DNA of 50,299 nt from Acidobacteriota bacterium (GTDB lineage Bacteria > Acidobacteriota > Blastocatellia > Pyrinomonadales > Pyrinomonadaceae), in contig JAKOVX010000100.1 in the NCBI GenBank assembly GCA_029781855.1, positions 1-50,299 on the forward strand. The letters are read 5' to 3'. Both the position numbers and the translations under genes were made by a program. The notes beneath the pieces are model-generated. The model had not been told where the DNA came from and made no database searches. It saw nothing but the letters and a program-made list of their open reading frames with translations. Each line of letters opens with the position of its first letter. Positions within the stretch are counted from its first letter, which is position 1. Positions 1 through 7,737 of the stretch are shown here, piece by piece.

Positions 1-143
1 GTCGCAACGATCACGCGGCCGACGAGAGCTGCTTTTGACGCCTGTTCGATCGTGTGAATGATCAACGGTCTCCCGGCCAGAGGCAGCAATAATTTGCCGG
101 GCAAGCGTGTAGACGCATACCTCGCGGGAATGATAGCTGTCAC
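1..143 (-). CDS. kdsB: 3-deoxy-manno-octulosonate cytidylyltransferase, N-terminal fragment
   Basis: Partial gene running off the left edge; only about 47 N-terminal residues are visible. The minus strand reads [16 protein letters not shown] followed by a [12 protein letters not shown] segment, the nucleotide-binding N-terminus typical of CMP-KDO synthetase (KdsB), which activates KDO with CTP for lipopolysaccharide synthesis in the cytoplasm. The [12 protein letters not shown] signature separates it from the general MobA/IspD nucleotidyltransferases. I chose the GTG at 143-141 because it directly precedes the conserved beta strand; an in-frame GTG at 176 would add 11 residues, and a stop lies just upstream of that. 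Neither start has a clear Shine-Dalgarno. It is divergent from the CPBP protease. The family call is fairly firm for a short fragment, but the rest of the enzyme is not visible. Confidence 0.72.
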   Translation of the reverse strand, partial: MTAIIPARYASTRLPGKLLLPLAGRPLIIHTIEQASKAALVGRVIVA

Positions 144-280
144 TAATTGTCGGGGGCTTTTGCCGTGTAACTCCACGGGATTTTAGGTTATCTCTATTCC
201 GGTCAAAAAACAAGAACGAAAACAAGAACTTGGAACTCGAATATCATTTCGCTAAACTCGTCTTCGTGCAGGAAATAGAA

Positions 281-1123
281 ATGCAAGAATTCGCTGAAAG
301 TGTCCCGGCCCCGCAGCCGCCCGAACCGGCCTATGAACCGACGCCGAACGACCCGCCTTGGAACAGTTGGGCCGCGGCCGGCGTCTGGCTAGTCAGCGTT
401 CTGGCGATACTTATCCTGCCGACGCTATTTCTGCTGCCGTACCTCGCGAATAGCGGCGTCAAGCTCTCCGATAATGCAGCACTGCGGGATTTTGCGATGA
501 GCGACCCGACCGCGGTCATCCTGCAGCTCGCCTCGGTCATTCCGGCGCACCTGATCACGCTTGCATTGTGCTGGCTGGTCGTGACCCGGATGCGAAAATA
601 CGACCTTTTCACGACGCTTGGGTTCAAGATGGGCGGTTACCGGTTCTGGCACCTCGCACTGATCCTGGTAGGCATTTTCGGCTGCATATTCGTAATTGGC
701 TCAATATTCCCCGAGCAGGACAATGATGTCATCAGGATGCTCAGGTCATCGCGTTACGCGGTCTATCTGATAACGATCCTTGCGACTTTCACGGCCCCGA
801 TCGTCGAAGAGGTCGTTTACCGCGGCGTTTTGTATTCGGCGTTTCAGCGGAGCATGGGCGTGATCGCGGCGATCTTCGTGGTGACCATACTCTTCGCCGG
901 TGTACACGTTCTGCAATATTGGGGCAGCCCCGGGACGATCATCCTGATCACGATCCTGAGCCTCGCGTTGACGCTGGTACGGGCCACCTCGAAGAACCTT
1001 TTACCGTGCATCATCCTGCATTTTATCTTTAATGGCATGCAGTCGGTGATCATCCTGCAACAGTCATATGCTCCCGTTCCGCCGCTGACAGAAAAGGCGG
1101 CACTGCTCGCGAGATTCTTCTAA
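281..1123 (+). CDS. CPBP-family intramembrane metalloprotease
   Basis: Multi-spanning membrane protein of about 280 residues of the CPBP (CAAX protease and bacteriocin-processing, Abi) family. After a Pro-rich cytoplasmic N-terminus there are several hydrophobic segments. The family motifs are present: motif 1 EEVVYRG (Glu-Glu about residue 176, Arg 181), motif 2 FAGVH (His about 209), and a late LHFIFN segment supplying the third His/Asn site. Together these form the proposed intramembrane metal site. The ATG at 281 is preferred because AGGAAA lies 5-10 bases upstream; a TTG at 230 would add 17 residues without a ribosome site. The substrate is unknown; family members process prenylated proteins or peptides, or act in bacteriocin immunity. 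It ends at a bidirectional hairpin shared with the convergent FecR gene. Confidence 0.85.
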   Translation: MQEFAESVPAPQPPEPAYEPTPNDPPWNSWAAAGVWLVSVLAILILPTLFLLPYLANSGVKLSDNAALRDFAMSDPTAVILQLASVIPAHLITLALCWLVVTRMRKYDLFTTLGFKMGGYRFWHLALILVGIFGCIFVIGSIFPEQDNDVIRMLRSSRYAVYLITILATFTAPIVEEVVYRGVLYSAFQRSMGVIAAIFVVTILFAGVHVLQYWGSPGTIILITILSLALTLVRATSKNLLPCIILHFIFNGMQSVIILQQSYAPVPPLTEKAALLARFF

Positions 1124-1124
1124 C

Positions 1125-1156
1125 AAAAAAGCGGAAGCATCTCTGCTTCCGCTTTC
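1125..1156. terminator. Bidirectional rho-independent terminator
   Basis: A 10-bp perfect stem (AGCGGAAGCA / TGCTTCCGCT, loop TCTC) is flanked by an A-run on the left and a T-run on the right. It sits 7 bases after the CPBP stop and 24 bases beyond the FecR-protein stop on the other strand, so it can serve both convergent genes. Confidence 0.85.
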
Positions 1157-1177
1157 AAGTTGAAATTTAACCATAAA

Positions 1178-2365
1178 TTACGGCTTGCCTTTGGCCGTTG
1201 AAGGTGTCTTGTCGGTTGACGACGGCATCGGCATCGGCGCAGGAATGAATATCGGTGTCGGTTCTGAAGCCGGTTCTGAGCGCGGGGTCCTGCCGCCCGA
1301 CGACGGGAACTGCGAATCGCTGGTGCCGCGTCCGGTTGCTCCGAAACCCCCGCCGCTGCCGCCCATTCGTTCAAATGGCGGTGTCGGCAACCTGTTTCCG
1401 GCACTAACTATCGGCGTCACCGGCGGAACATTCGATCCACCGCCGCCTCCACCAACTCCGCCACCTCCGCCTGTAGTCGGCGGATAATAGATATACGGCG
1501 GCATATCGAAGTAGCACAGGCAACTGCCGAATCCGTAACCATATGGCGAGGACCAGCCACGTCCGAACGGCAGGAAGCAATATCCGCCGTAGAACGGATC
1601 GTAAACCCAGAGGCCGAATGAACTATACATGCCCCAGCCGCCGCCGTTGAAGGAGGTCAGCAGCGAATTTCTGAGAGCATCGTTCTTAAGCTTGGCGGAC
1701 TGTTTTGCGAGTTCCTTACTGCGCGACTTGCTCCATGCCTCGAATTCGTCACGGTCGCCGCGGTCAAATTTCTTGACCGTCGCGTTCCCATCCTTGAGGA
1801 TCGCCGAGCGTCCGGTATCAAGCAATGTCGCGTTGCGGTCGCCGAGCAGTGCCTGGCCTTCCCAGACCTCGACATTCGCTCCGCCGGCCGGCAGGACGTC
1901 AATGCGGAATACACCGGACCTGATCAGCAAAAGCTTTGCATCCGGCGTGATGACGCGGACCTTGAAATCACGGCTCGCAAACACCTCAAAGATCGCACTG
2001 CCGCTCTCAAGGTTGATCCTCAGATCGTCGAGCGACGTGGTCTTGAATTTGAACGAGGAGTTTGGCCCGAGACGCAGGAACGATCCAGGATTGAGCAGGA
2101 TCTCTGCCCGCGAATTATCTCCGGTGGTAACGGTGTCGCCGACCTCGATCTGATCGCGTTTGGTCAGGTATCCGCTCCGGCCGTCCGTGCGGAGGACGCT
2201 GACCGAGCCTTCGACATAGTTCACGCCGCCGGCTTTTGCCGAGATCAGGTACTTGTCCGCGGCCGACGCGGCCGCCGCGTCGCGGTCACTTTGTGCCGAA
2301 ACTGCCTGAAACGACAGAATGACAGCCAGCCCGATGTAAACTAAATTTCTGATCATGTTCGTCAT
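1178..2365 (-). CDS. Secreted FecR-domain protein with Gly/Pro-rich C-terminus
   Basis: About 395 residues. The start at 2365 is fixed by GGAGGG seven bases upstream of ATG; upstream in-frame starts lack this. A signal peptide (MTNMIRNLVYIGLAVILSF, cleavage near SAQ) is followed by a FecR-like beta-rich domain: a YVEGSVSV segment, then VGDTVTTGDNSRAEILLNPGSFLRLGPNS, typical of the periplasmic FecR fold. A low-complexity tail has Tyr/Gly/Phe-rich and poly-Gly stretches around residues 270-320 and a Ser/Pro/Thr-rich end. FecR domains relay signals to anti-sigma factors, but no ECF sigma factor or TonB receptor is adjacent, so classical iron signalling is unlikely. The tail suggests an exposed or cell-envelope location. 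The exact role is unknown. Confidence 0.8.
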   Translation of the reverse strand: MTNMIRNLVYIGLAVILSFQAVSAQSDRDAAAASAADKYLISAKAGGVNYVEGSVSVLRTDGRSGYLTKRDQIEVGDTVTTGDNSRAEILLNPGSFLRLGPNSSFKFKTTSLDDLRINLESGSAIFEVFASRDFKVRVITPDAKLLLIRSGVFRIDVLPAGGANVEVWEGQALLGDRNATLLDTGRSAILKDGNATVKKFDRGDRDEFEAWSKSRSKELAKQSAKLKNDALRNSLLTSFNGGGWGMYSSFGLWVYDPFYGGYCFLPFGRGWSSPYGYGFGSCLCYFDMPPYIYYPPTTGGGGGVGGGGGGSNVPPVTPIVSAGNRLPTPPFERMGGSGGGFGATGRGTSDSQFPSSGGRTPRSEPASEPTPIFIPAPMPMPSSTDKTPSTAKGKP

Positions 2366-2554
2366 CAATTTTCCCTCCGGATCGTGCGTTATTGTGTTGA
2401 TATTATGCGGTTTTACCCTAAACTTCAATTTATTTCTCTCGATTGAACGACAACTTCAGTCTTTTTATTCGATTTTCAGGATTTCCCGAACAACCAATCG
2501 AGAGGATACGTTATCTAATCAGATGCCAACACTTTTGGACAGGGTGTCCGAAAA

Positions 2555-2824
2555 ATGGCAAACCTTATGGCTACTTTCAAAGATCCCGACAGATGTTTCG
2601 CCCCGATCGAAGTTATCGAACGCCTTCTCTCGATCCGCGCGGAACTCGGTTTCTGCGAAACTGTCTACGTGAATCGCTCGGAGGAACTGACCGATTTCTT
2701 CGACGCGTATGGCTTTGACATCTACGCCTTTTCCACCAGCAATAAAAAGATCAACTATGACGACTACACGTCACCGGTAGTACCGGGCGGCGACAATCAT
2801 CATATGTCGGTCACCGGTCACTGA
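2555..2824 (+). CDS. Small hypothetical protein
   Basis: Eighty-nine residues, unrecognised. Composition looks like a soluble protein, with a mixed helical segment (PIEVIERLLSIRAELGF) followed by an acidic, Phe/Tyr-rich stretch and a His-rich end (DNHHMSVTGH). No signal peptide or membrane segment. Two other frames are also open over part of the same stretch, but this frame has the most protein-like composition, and a strong terminator lies 27 bases after its stop, which supports real transcription here. An internal ATG at 2567 is an alternative start; neither has a strong ribosome site. Confidence 0.5.
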   Translation: MANLMATFKDPDRCFAPIEVIERLLSIRAELGFCETVYVNRSEELTDFFDAYGFDIYAFSTSNKKINYDDYTSPVVPGGDNHHMSVTGH

Positions 2825-2851
2825 TCGCAAAAGTTCACAACTGAAGGAACG

Positions 2852-2894
2852 CGGAAGGAACTCCGGGAAACCGGGGCCTTCCGTTTTCTTTTTG
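2852..2894 (+). terminator. Rho-independent terminator
   Basis: Stem CGGAAGG / CCTTCCG with an inner CCGG-type pairing, followed by TTTTCTTTTT. It lies 27 bases after the small hypothetical gene and just before the end of the convergent phosphatase gene. Confidence 0.75.
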
Positions 2895-2920
2895 CTCGAT
2901 TTTCGGCTTTCGTTTCCGGC

Positions 2921-4210
2921 TCAATCCGCTTTGACGATGAAAAGTGTGCCGTCGTCGTTTAGGAAATTTCCCTCGGTAAAGTCCGCGACGCCTTTCCGGA
3001 TGTGGTCGATCAGACGCTTTGCCGGCAGGTCGATGCCTTCGAGAACGAGCTTGGCAAAGCGTTCGCCGCCAAACTCTTCGCCATTCGGGTTGGTCGTTTC
3101 GGTAATGCCGTCGGTGTAGATCACCAGCACCTGGCCGCGCTCGAACCTAATGAAATGCTGATGAAAATGGAGGTTCGGGAACATGCCAAGCGGCATATCG
3201 CCGTATTCGACAAAGCGGTATTCGCCGTCGGGCTTTATCAGCAGCGGCGGATTGTGCCCGGCATTCGAGAAAACGAACGTCCGATTGGTCGAATCGAGCA
3301 TTCCGTAGATCGCCGTGATGAACTGATCGTCCTTGGTCGAATCGTGCAGTAGATCGCTTACGAGCGAAAACGCGATATGCGGAGCATATCCGATCTGGAT
3401 GCATGACCGCAGCGAGGCACGCAAGAACGACATCAACAGCGCGGCCGGAATTCCCTTTCCGACGGCGTCCGCGACAACTATCCCGATCTGGTCGTCGAAG
3501 ACCCTGACCCAATCGTAATAGTCGCCCGAGACCTCTTCCGCAGGAAAAATGTAGGCGCTGATGTCGAAATTCGCCATCACCGGATCTGACTCCGGCAGCA
3601 ATTCGAGTTGGACAGTGCGGGCGACTTCGAGTTGGGCCTGAATGCGCTTTTTCTCGACGACCTGCTCGTGGAGCCAGACCTTTTCGATAATGATAGCCAC
3701 CTGCGATGTCAGCAGCTGCAAAATGGCGAGGTCATCGTCGTCGTAGGCATCCAACAAGTCGCTTTCGAGGTCGAAGACGCCGATCACGCGGTCGTTCGAG
3801 ACGATCGGGGCGACCATTTCGGACCTGGTCTTTTCCCTGGCGGCAAAGTAGCGATCGTCCTTGCTCACATCGTGGGAAATGATCGGTTTCGCCGTCTGGG
3901 CGACCGTGCCGAGAAAGCCCTCGCCCATCTTCAGCCGCGGCTCGATCAGGTCGAAGCTGATCTGATAACCGCGTATCGCTTTTGATTTGAAGACGTACGG
4001 GCTCGCGTCGTCCTTGGCAAATTCGATCAGGTAGATGCCGGCCGCGTCATACGGGATTAGTGACCCAAGCGTATCCATCACCAAATTGAGCACCTCGTCG
4101 AGATCGAGCGAACGGCTGATCGTCTTGGTGATGTCGAGCAGCATCCGGAGCTTGTCGATCGTCGTCAGCCCGGTCTCTTGCTTATGTGATTCGGCAGCTT
4201 TTTCTGTCAT
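2921..4210 (-). CDS. GAF-domain SpoIIE/RsbU-type serine phosphatase
   Basis: 429 residues with two domains. A GAF sensor domain covers about residues 20-180. It is joined by a helical linker (HEQVVEKKRIQAQLEVARTV) to a PP2C-like SpoIIE phosphatase domain at about 210-428. Metal-binding motifs of the phosphatase are visible: SGDYYDW (Asp 230), VADAVGKGIPAALLM (Asp 248, the invariant GKG/AALLM element), SNAGHNPPLL and YTDGITE near the C-terminus. Such phosphatases dephosphorylate anti-sigma-factor antagonists in partner-switching stress pathways, with the GAF domain reading a small ligand or redox state. Its ATG overlaps the stop of the upstream ImmA/IrrE-like gene (ATGA), so the two are probably co-translated. 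No anti-sigma factor or antagonist is encoded in the window. Confidence 0.9.
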   Translation of the reverse strand: MTEKAAESHKQETGLTTIDKLRMLLDITKTISRSLDLDEVLNLVMDTLGSLIPYDAAGIYLIEFAKDDASPYVFKSKAIRGYQISFDLIEPRLKMGEGFLGTVAQTAKPIISHDVSKDDRYFAAREKTRSEMVAPIVSNDRVIGVFDLESDLLDAYDDDDLAILQLLTSQVAIIIEKVWLHEQVVEKKRIQAQLEVARTVQLELLPESDPVMANFDISAYIFPAEEVSGDYYDWVRVFDDQIGIVVADAVGKGIPAALLMSFLRASLRSCIQIGYAPHIAFSLVSDLLHDSTKDDQFITAIYGMLDSTNRTFVFSNAGHNPPLLIKPDGEYRFVEYGDMPLGMFPNLHFHQHFIRFERGQVLVIYTDGITETTNPNGEEFGGERFAKLVLEGIDLPAKRLIDHIRKGVADFTEGNFLNDDGTLFIVKAD

Positions 4211-4827
4211 TTATCAGAACCCTGGAAAATGTTTTCCTTGTACGCGTCCCACAGCCGCGACACTTTGATGCGATATTCTACCAACGCCCGGCTGACATTG
4301 AAATGGCGGGCGATCTCGTTGATCGTCTTTCCGGAGAGTACCATCCTTCGCAGCGCAGTGTAAGGCACGAGCGCCGCGGCTCCGGTCGAATATGCTTCTT
4401 CTTCGATAGCTTCGTTGTAGTCGCGGGCGATCGTCTCGCCGTTTTTCGTCGTATTCTTGATGGCAAGGCGGCTCGGTTTATGGCCGAAGAAAACGTGGCA
4501 CACCTCTTCCATCAAAGTGGCGTTCTGGCGATTTTTTCCGTGAGTTGGGTTTAGGATGATCAGCCGCCGGCCGTCCGGCAGCGTCTGCGAGGCCGCACCG
4601 CCCGACCATTTGTCCTTTCCCGCTCCGATCAGATGGGCTTTGGTCTCCTCGGACAAAAGCGGTTCGATCATATCGAATGTTGCGACGAAAAGTTTCGCGA
4701 AGCGGGCAAGCTCGAACGGATCGAGCCGCTCGTCATCACGCCGAAGGCCCGCGAACTCCCTGAGCCCGCGGGCCCTCAATTCGTAGTGCCTGCCTTTCTG
4801 TGTTGGTGGAATGTCTTGTAGATCCAC
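4207..4827 (-). CDS. ImmA/IrrE-like (DUF955) protein with C-terminal HTH
   Basis: 206 residues. The centre carries TLMEEVCHVFFGH (residues 105-116), matching the helix that holds HExxH in ImmA/IrrE (M78, COG2856) peptidases. Here the first His is replaced by Glu107, while Glu108, His111 and His116 remain. It continues with an Ala-rich helix, EEEAYSTGAAALVPY, as in the family. A helix-turn-helix-like C-terminus follows (TINEIARHFNVSRALVEYRI). Family members cleave repressors or stress regulators (ImmA in ICEBs1, IrrE/PprI in Deinococcus). GTG start with no clear ribosome site. It overlaps the RsbU-type phosphatase by 4 bases, implying a shared stress-regulatory role. Whether it is catalytically active is uncertain because of the missing His. 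Confidence 0.75.
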   Translation of the reverse strand: MDLQDIPPTQKGRHYELRARGLREFAGLRRDDERLDPFELARFAKLFVATFDMIEPLLSEETKAHLIGAGKDKWSGGAASQTLPDGRRLIILNPTHGKNRQNATLMEEVCHVFFGHKPSRLAIKNTTKNGETIARDYNEAIEEEAYSTGAAALVPYTALRRMVLSGKTINEIARHFNVSRALVEYRIKVSRLWDAYKENIFQGSDK

Positions 4828-4857
4828 GGTATGAGAGGACTGTCGAAAAAGGTGAGG

Positions 4858-5100
4858 CTACTTGATCCGCAAAAGGCTCTCGATGGAAATGTCCTCGTCG
4901 ATATCTTCCCAATGGATCCCCATACCGCCGCCGATCATTCTCCAATTTTCTCTTTCCTTAACGGTTGCGTGCTGCAATCTCGGGAACCAAACCAAAGGAA
5001 CCGTGATCTCGCGGCCGTCAGCCAAAAGGACGCTAAGCCCATCCTTTGTACATGACACATTAACCGCCATCGGCTCGACCTCAATTGCCAAAATACTCAT
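4858..5100 (-). CDS. DUF2442 family small protein
   Basis: Eighty residues over the full length of DUF2442. The family core is visible: LLADGREITVPLVWFPRL (residues 25-42), then ATVKERENWRMIGGGMGIHWEDIDEDIS. Function is unknown; structures of relatives show a small alpha/beta fold. It overlaps the end of the DUF4160 gene by 20 bases on the same strand. DUF4160/DUF2442 pairs recur in many bacteria and behave like mobile two-gene modules, which has led to suggestions of a toxin-antitoxin role; I have no sequence proof of that here. Confidence 0.85.
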   Translation of the reverse strand: MSILAIEVEPMAVNVSCTKDGLSVLLADGREITVPLVWFPRLQHATVKERENWRMIGGGMGIHWEDIDEDISIESLLRIK

Positions 5101-5317
5101 ACCATTTCTCCAGCATCATTTGCTGGTGTTCTTCAATCATAACCTGAAGCTCGGTCAATTCGCCACGACGAAATCCGTGCGACCTTGCAAGCGCGACCGG
5201 ATCTAACCAGAACTTGGCGACGCGTTCCGCATGCTCAACGTGAATATGCGGAGGTTCAAGTCCCTCCAGGCTGAAGAAGAAAAACCTGTAGCCTCGGATT
5301 CGCAGGATCGTCGGCAT
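5081..5317 (-). CDS. DUF4160 family small protein
   Basis: Seventy-eight residues, full-length DUF4160: MPTILRIRGYRFFFFSLEG, then EPPHIHVEH (the family's conserved PxHIHV motif), and a FRRGELTELQVMIEEHQ helix. Partner of the overlapping DUF2442 gene. Starts 6 bases after the nuoI stop, so it could be transcribed from the nuoI promoter. No Shine-Dalgarno is visible, consistent with translational coupling to nuoI. Biochemical function is unknown. Confidence 0.85.
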   Translation of the reverse strand: MPTILRIRGYRFFFFSLEGLEPPHIHVEHAERVAKFWLDPVALARSHGFRRGELTELQVMIEEHQQMMLEKWYEYFGN

Positions 5318-5323
5318 ACACGT

Positions 5324-5845
5324 TTAGACTTCCTTATATTCCGAATCGACGTCTTCGGCCGAGAGGGCGACGCGGTAGTTTTTCGACTGTTTCTGCTTGG
5401 TTATGAGCAGGTCGTCCTTGGTCTTGAGCAGGTCGGCACGGTTATAGACGGAAAGTTCGAAATTGTAGCCGTGCGTGATGGCGTCCTTAGGGCACGCCTC
5501 GACGCAGAATCCGCAGAAGATGCAGCGGCCGTAGTCGATGTTGTAGACCTTGGCGTACCGCTCGTCGCGGCCGATGCGTTCGGCGTCCGGACGGGTGTCG
5601 TCCTGTGCCTCGATGTAGATACAGTCCGACGGACACGCCGCTGCGCATAGATAACAAGCGACGCACTTTTCCTTGCCGTTCTCATCGACGTGCAGCAGAT
5701 GCTGCCCACGATAACGCGGCTGGACCGTGATGGGTTCGTCCGGATACTGTACTGTCCACTTCCCCCTGGGAATTTCGGCCATGGTCCGCCTCATTCCCTT
5801 GAGAACGGCGACTGTCGATTGGATAACGTCTGAAACTACTGACAT
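5324..5845 (-). CDS. nuoI: NADH-quinone oxidoreductase subunit I
   Basis: 173 residues with two 4Fe-4S ferredoxin motifs: Cys61, 64, 67, 71 (CVACYLCAAACP) and Cys108, 111, 114, 118 (CIFCGFCVEACP). This is the arrangement of NuoI, the peripheral-arm subunit of respiratory complex I that carries clusters N6a and N6b. The N-terminus (VAVLKGMRRTM, then PRYRGQHLL) also matches the family, and length is normal. No other nuo gene is in the window, so this copy is outside the usual nuoA-N operon, or the complex I genes are dispersed. It starts 4 bases after the zinc-ribbon/DUF4190 gene and is followed by the DUF4160-DUF2442 pair. Confidence 0.93.
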   Translation of the reverse strand: MSVVSDVIQSTVAVLKGMRRTMAEIPRGKWTVQYPDEPITVQPRYRGQHLLHVDENGKEKCVACYLCAAACPSDCIYIEAQDDTRPDAERIGRDERYAKVYNIDYGRCIFCGFCVEACPKDAITHGYNFELSVYNRADLLKTKDDLLITKQKQSKNYRVALSAEDVDSEYKEV

Positions 5846-5849
5846 ATTT

Positions 5850-7073
5850 TTATCGCAACTGCGGGATCATCGAACTTGCAAAAATTCCGGCGTAAACAAG
5901 GATGATAAATACCCAGTAAGCCACGCCGATCAGGAAAAATATTCCGCCGACGATCATTCCAGCCAGAGCGAGCCCGTTCCCGCCGTAATTTGCCGGGTCG
6001 TTCTTGATATTCTTCCTCGCCATATAGCCGGTGATCAGGGCACCAAGGCCCGTGACCGGCGAAATGTAGCAGCAGATCGACAAAATTCCCAACACAAGCG
6101 AAACGATCGAGAGCGTCTGATTGACGCTGCCGCCGGCCGGTGGCGGCTGGAACGGCGTGTTCGATCCGATCTCCTGATTCTGCCAACTTGCGTCTGGTGC
6201 AGGCGGCGGCGTCCACGCTGCAGGCGAATTGTCCTGCTGCATCGGTGAACTTTGATCCTGAAACGGTGATGCGGCCGCCGGTTGGAACGGTTCCGGCTCG
6301 GCAAAGGCCGGTTCGACGGGCGGCGGCGTAAATTGCGGCTCGGGCTCGGGTTCCGGCATCGGCTCCGCAGGCGGTGCGCTAAAGGGCGACGCCGGCGGAA
6401 AATTCTGCATTACGGTTTCCGGCTCTTCGTCCGGGGCCGTCTTTGGAGCATTAATTTTCACACCCGGAGACTGGTCACCAAACGGCGAGGGGATCGGCGG
6501 CTTGGTCTGTTCGAATTCCGGAATGACCGGGGTCGGATCCGGCGTCGAAGGCATTTCGGGCTGAATGAACTTGGGTGGTTCCGGCGACGGGATCTCCATC
6601 TCCGGTTCCTCGGGATCGCTGACAGCCCCAAGCGCCTTTCGCATTTCGTCCTCGGAGACGTACATCGTCTTGAGCGGATCGGCGGCCGGCAGGTCCAGTA
6701 CCTCTTCCGGTTCGTTGATCGCCGCCGGCGTAACTTCCGGTTCCGGTTCAACGGCTGCAGCAGCCGGAGGTTCCGGTTCGACCGCCACCGGAGGCATCGG
6801 CTGCGGTTCGAATGCCGGTGGAGCGAGCGGCTCGTCATCCATAACCTTGTTCGTCGGAGGTGCGGGTTCAAACGCGGACGGAGCGGCCGGTTTCGGGTCC
6901 AGTGCAGCCGGTGTCGGCGGCTCAGGCGTCGGCTCCGAAGTCGCTGCCGGACGGGCAACTATTGTCTTGTAAGGATCGAGCGGCGGTGCGTCGTCGACCA
7001 ACGGAGTACCGTCGATCTGACAAAATCGCATCGAATCCTCATACGTCTTTTCGCAGCTTGGACATTTTTTCAT
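5850..7073 (-). CDS. Zinc-ribbon, Pro/Glu-rich, DUF4190 membrane protein
   Basis: 407 residues in three parts. An N-terminal zinc ribbon (KKCPSCEKTYEDSMRFC, Cys4/Cys7 with a later Cys) comes first. A very long disordered linker rich in Pro, Glu and Ala (about 40-310) follows, with repeated EPEP/PAAPSAFEP-like units. The C-terminal DUF4190 domain has two hydrophobic helices (LSIVSLVLGILSICC and GLALAGMIVGGIFFLIGVAYW). The domain order suggests a membrane-anchored protein holding a cytoplasmic zinc ribbon on a long tether. Function is unknown. A weak AGGA lies upstream of the ATG. It is the first gene of a tight group with nuoI, DUF4160 and DUF2442. Confidence 0.8.
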   Translation of the reverse strand: MKKCPSCEKTYEDSMRFCQIDGTPLVDDAPPLDPYKTIVARPAATSEPTPEPPTPAALDPKPAAPSAFEPAPPTNKVMDDEPLAPPAFEPQPMPPVAVEPEPPAAAAVEPEPEVTPAAINEPEEVLDLPAADPLKTMYVSEDEMRKALGAVSDPEEPEMEIPSPEPPKFIQPEMPSTPDPTPVIPEFEQTKPPIPSPFGDQSPGVKINAPKTAPDEEPETVMQNFPPASPFSAPPAEPMPEPEPEPQFTPPPVEPAFAEPEPFQPAAASPFQDQSSPMQQDNSPAAWTPPPAPDASWQNQEIGSNTPFQPPPAGGSVNQTLSIVSLVLGILSICCYISPVTGLGALITGYMARKNIKNDPANYGGNGLALAGMIVGGIFFLIGVAYWVFIILVYAGIFASSMIPQLR

Positions 7074-7150
7074 AGTATGCCGTCCTTGTTGAATTAATTT
7101 TAGTAAGTCAGAGCAGTATTAGAAAGCCGCGGGCACCGGATCTCAGATAT

Positions 7151-7261
7151 CTGCAACTTGCTGCAACTAGCCGCAACCGATTGCAACTTCCTGCAACCGG
7201 CTGCAACTACCCGAAACTTCCTGCAACTACAAATGATCTTCCCGCAACTATCTGCAACTTT
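7151..7261. repeat. 10-bp tandem repeat (CTGCAACTNN)
   Basis: Eight consecutive decamers in perfect register from 7151 to 7230, each a variant of CTGCAACTNN. After an unrelated stretch of about 11 bases, two more copies follow at 7242 and 7252, shifted by one base. It lies in the gap between the ndk stop and the zinc-ribbon gene's upstream region. The 10-bp period puts each unit on the same DNA face. Confidence 0.9.
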
Positions 7262-7274
7262 TATACTTTAACGC

Positions 7275-7691
7275 CTAAACTAATTCAAGTTTGCTAAAGA
7301 AGTATGCGATCTCGATAGCGGCGTTCTCGTCCGAATCGGAACCGTGAACGGCATTCTCGCCGATCGACGCGGCAAAATCCTTGCGGATCGTTCCTTCTGC
7401 GGCGTCTGCGGGATTTGTGGCACCCATCAGCTCGCGCCACGCCGGAACCGCATTCTCCTTTTCCAGCGTCAGCACAACGCACGGCCCGCTCGACATAAAA
7501 TCGCAAAGCTCGTCAAAAAAGCCTTTGCCGGCGTGGACCGCATAAAACCCTTCGGCCTGTTTCCTCGTCTGATGAATAAGCTTCATCCCGCGTATCGCAA
7601 ACCCGGCGCCCAAAATGCGCGAAATGATCTGCCCCTGCTTCCCCGCCCGAACCGCGTCAGGCTTGATAATTCCGAATGTTAAATTGCTCAT
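7275..7691 (-). CDS. ndk: Nucleoside diphosphate kinase
   Basis: 138 residues, normal length. It transfers the gamma-phosphate between nucleoside triphosphates and diphosphates through a phosphohistidine. Visible: [10 protein letters not shown] at the N-terminus, GTIRKDFA (about 100-107), and the active-site NAVHGSDS with His116. ATG start; the AGGAAAA upstream is part of a duplicated 16-bp direct repeat. It is followed by the 10-bp repeat array and preceded by a thioesterase gene on the same strand. Confidence 0.97.
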   Translation of the reverse strand: MSNLTFGIIKPDAVRAGKQGQIISRILGAGFAIRGMKLIHQTRKQAEGFYAVHAGKGFFDELCDFMSSGPCVVLTLEKENAVPAWRELMGATNPADAAEGTIRKDFAASIGENAVHGSDSDENAAIEIAYFFSKLELV

Positions 7692-7692
7692 T

Positions 7693-7725
7693 AGTAAGTA
7701 GTTTTCCTCAGTAAGTAGTTTTCCT
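7693..7725. repeat. 16-bp direct repeat upstream of ndk
   Basis: AGTAAGTAGTTTTCCT occurs at 7693-7708 and again at 7710-7725. Read on the minus strand each copy carries AGGAAAA, so the ndk leader contains two possible ribosome-binding purine tracts. Looks like a local duplication. Confidence 0.85.
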
Positions 7726-7737
7726 TAATTTTATTTG

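Noticed and set aside
2355..2718. Two overlapping plus-strand open frames before the small hypothetical gene
   Set aside because: No ribosome site, unlikely composition, and they overlap the better candidate at 2555-2824.
6282..7097. 271-residue Arg-rich plus-strand open frame
   Set aside because: Antisense of the Pro/Glu-rich linker of the zinc-ribbon/DUF4190 protein; codon bias produces long false frames there.
7151..7261. CRISPR array
   Set aside because: Units are directly tandem 10-mers without spacers.
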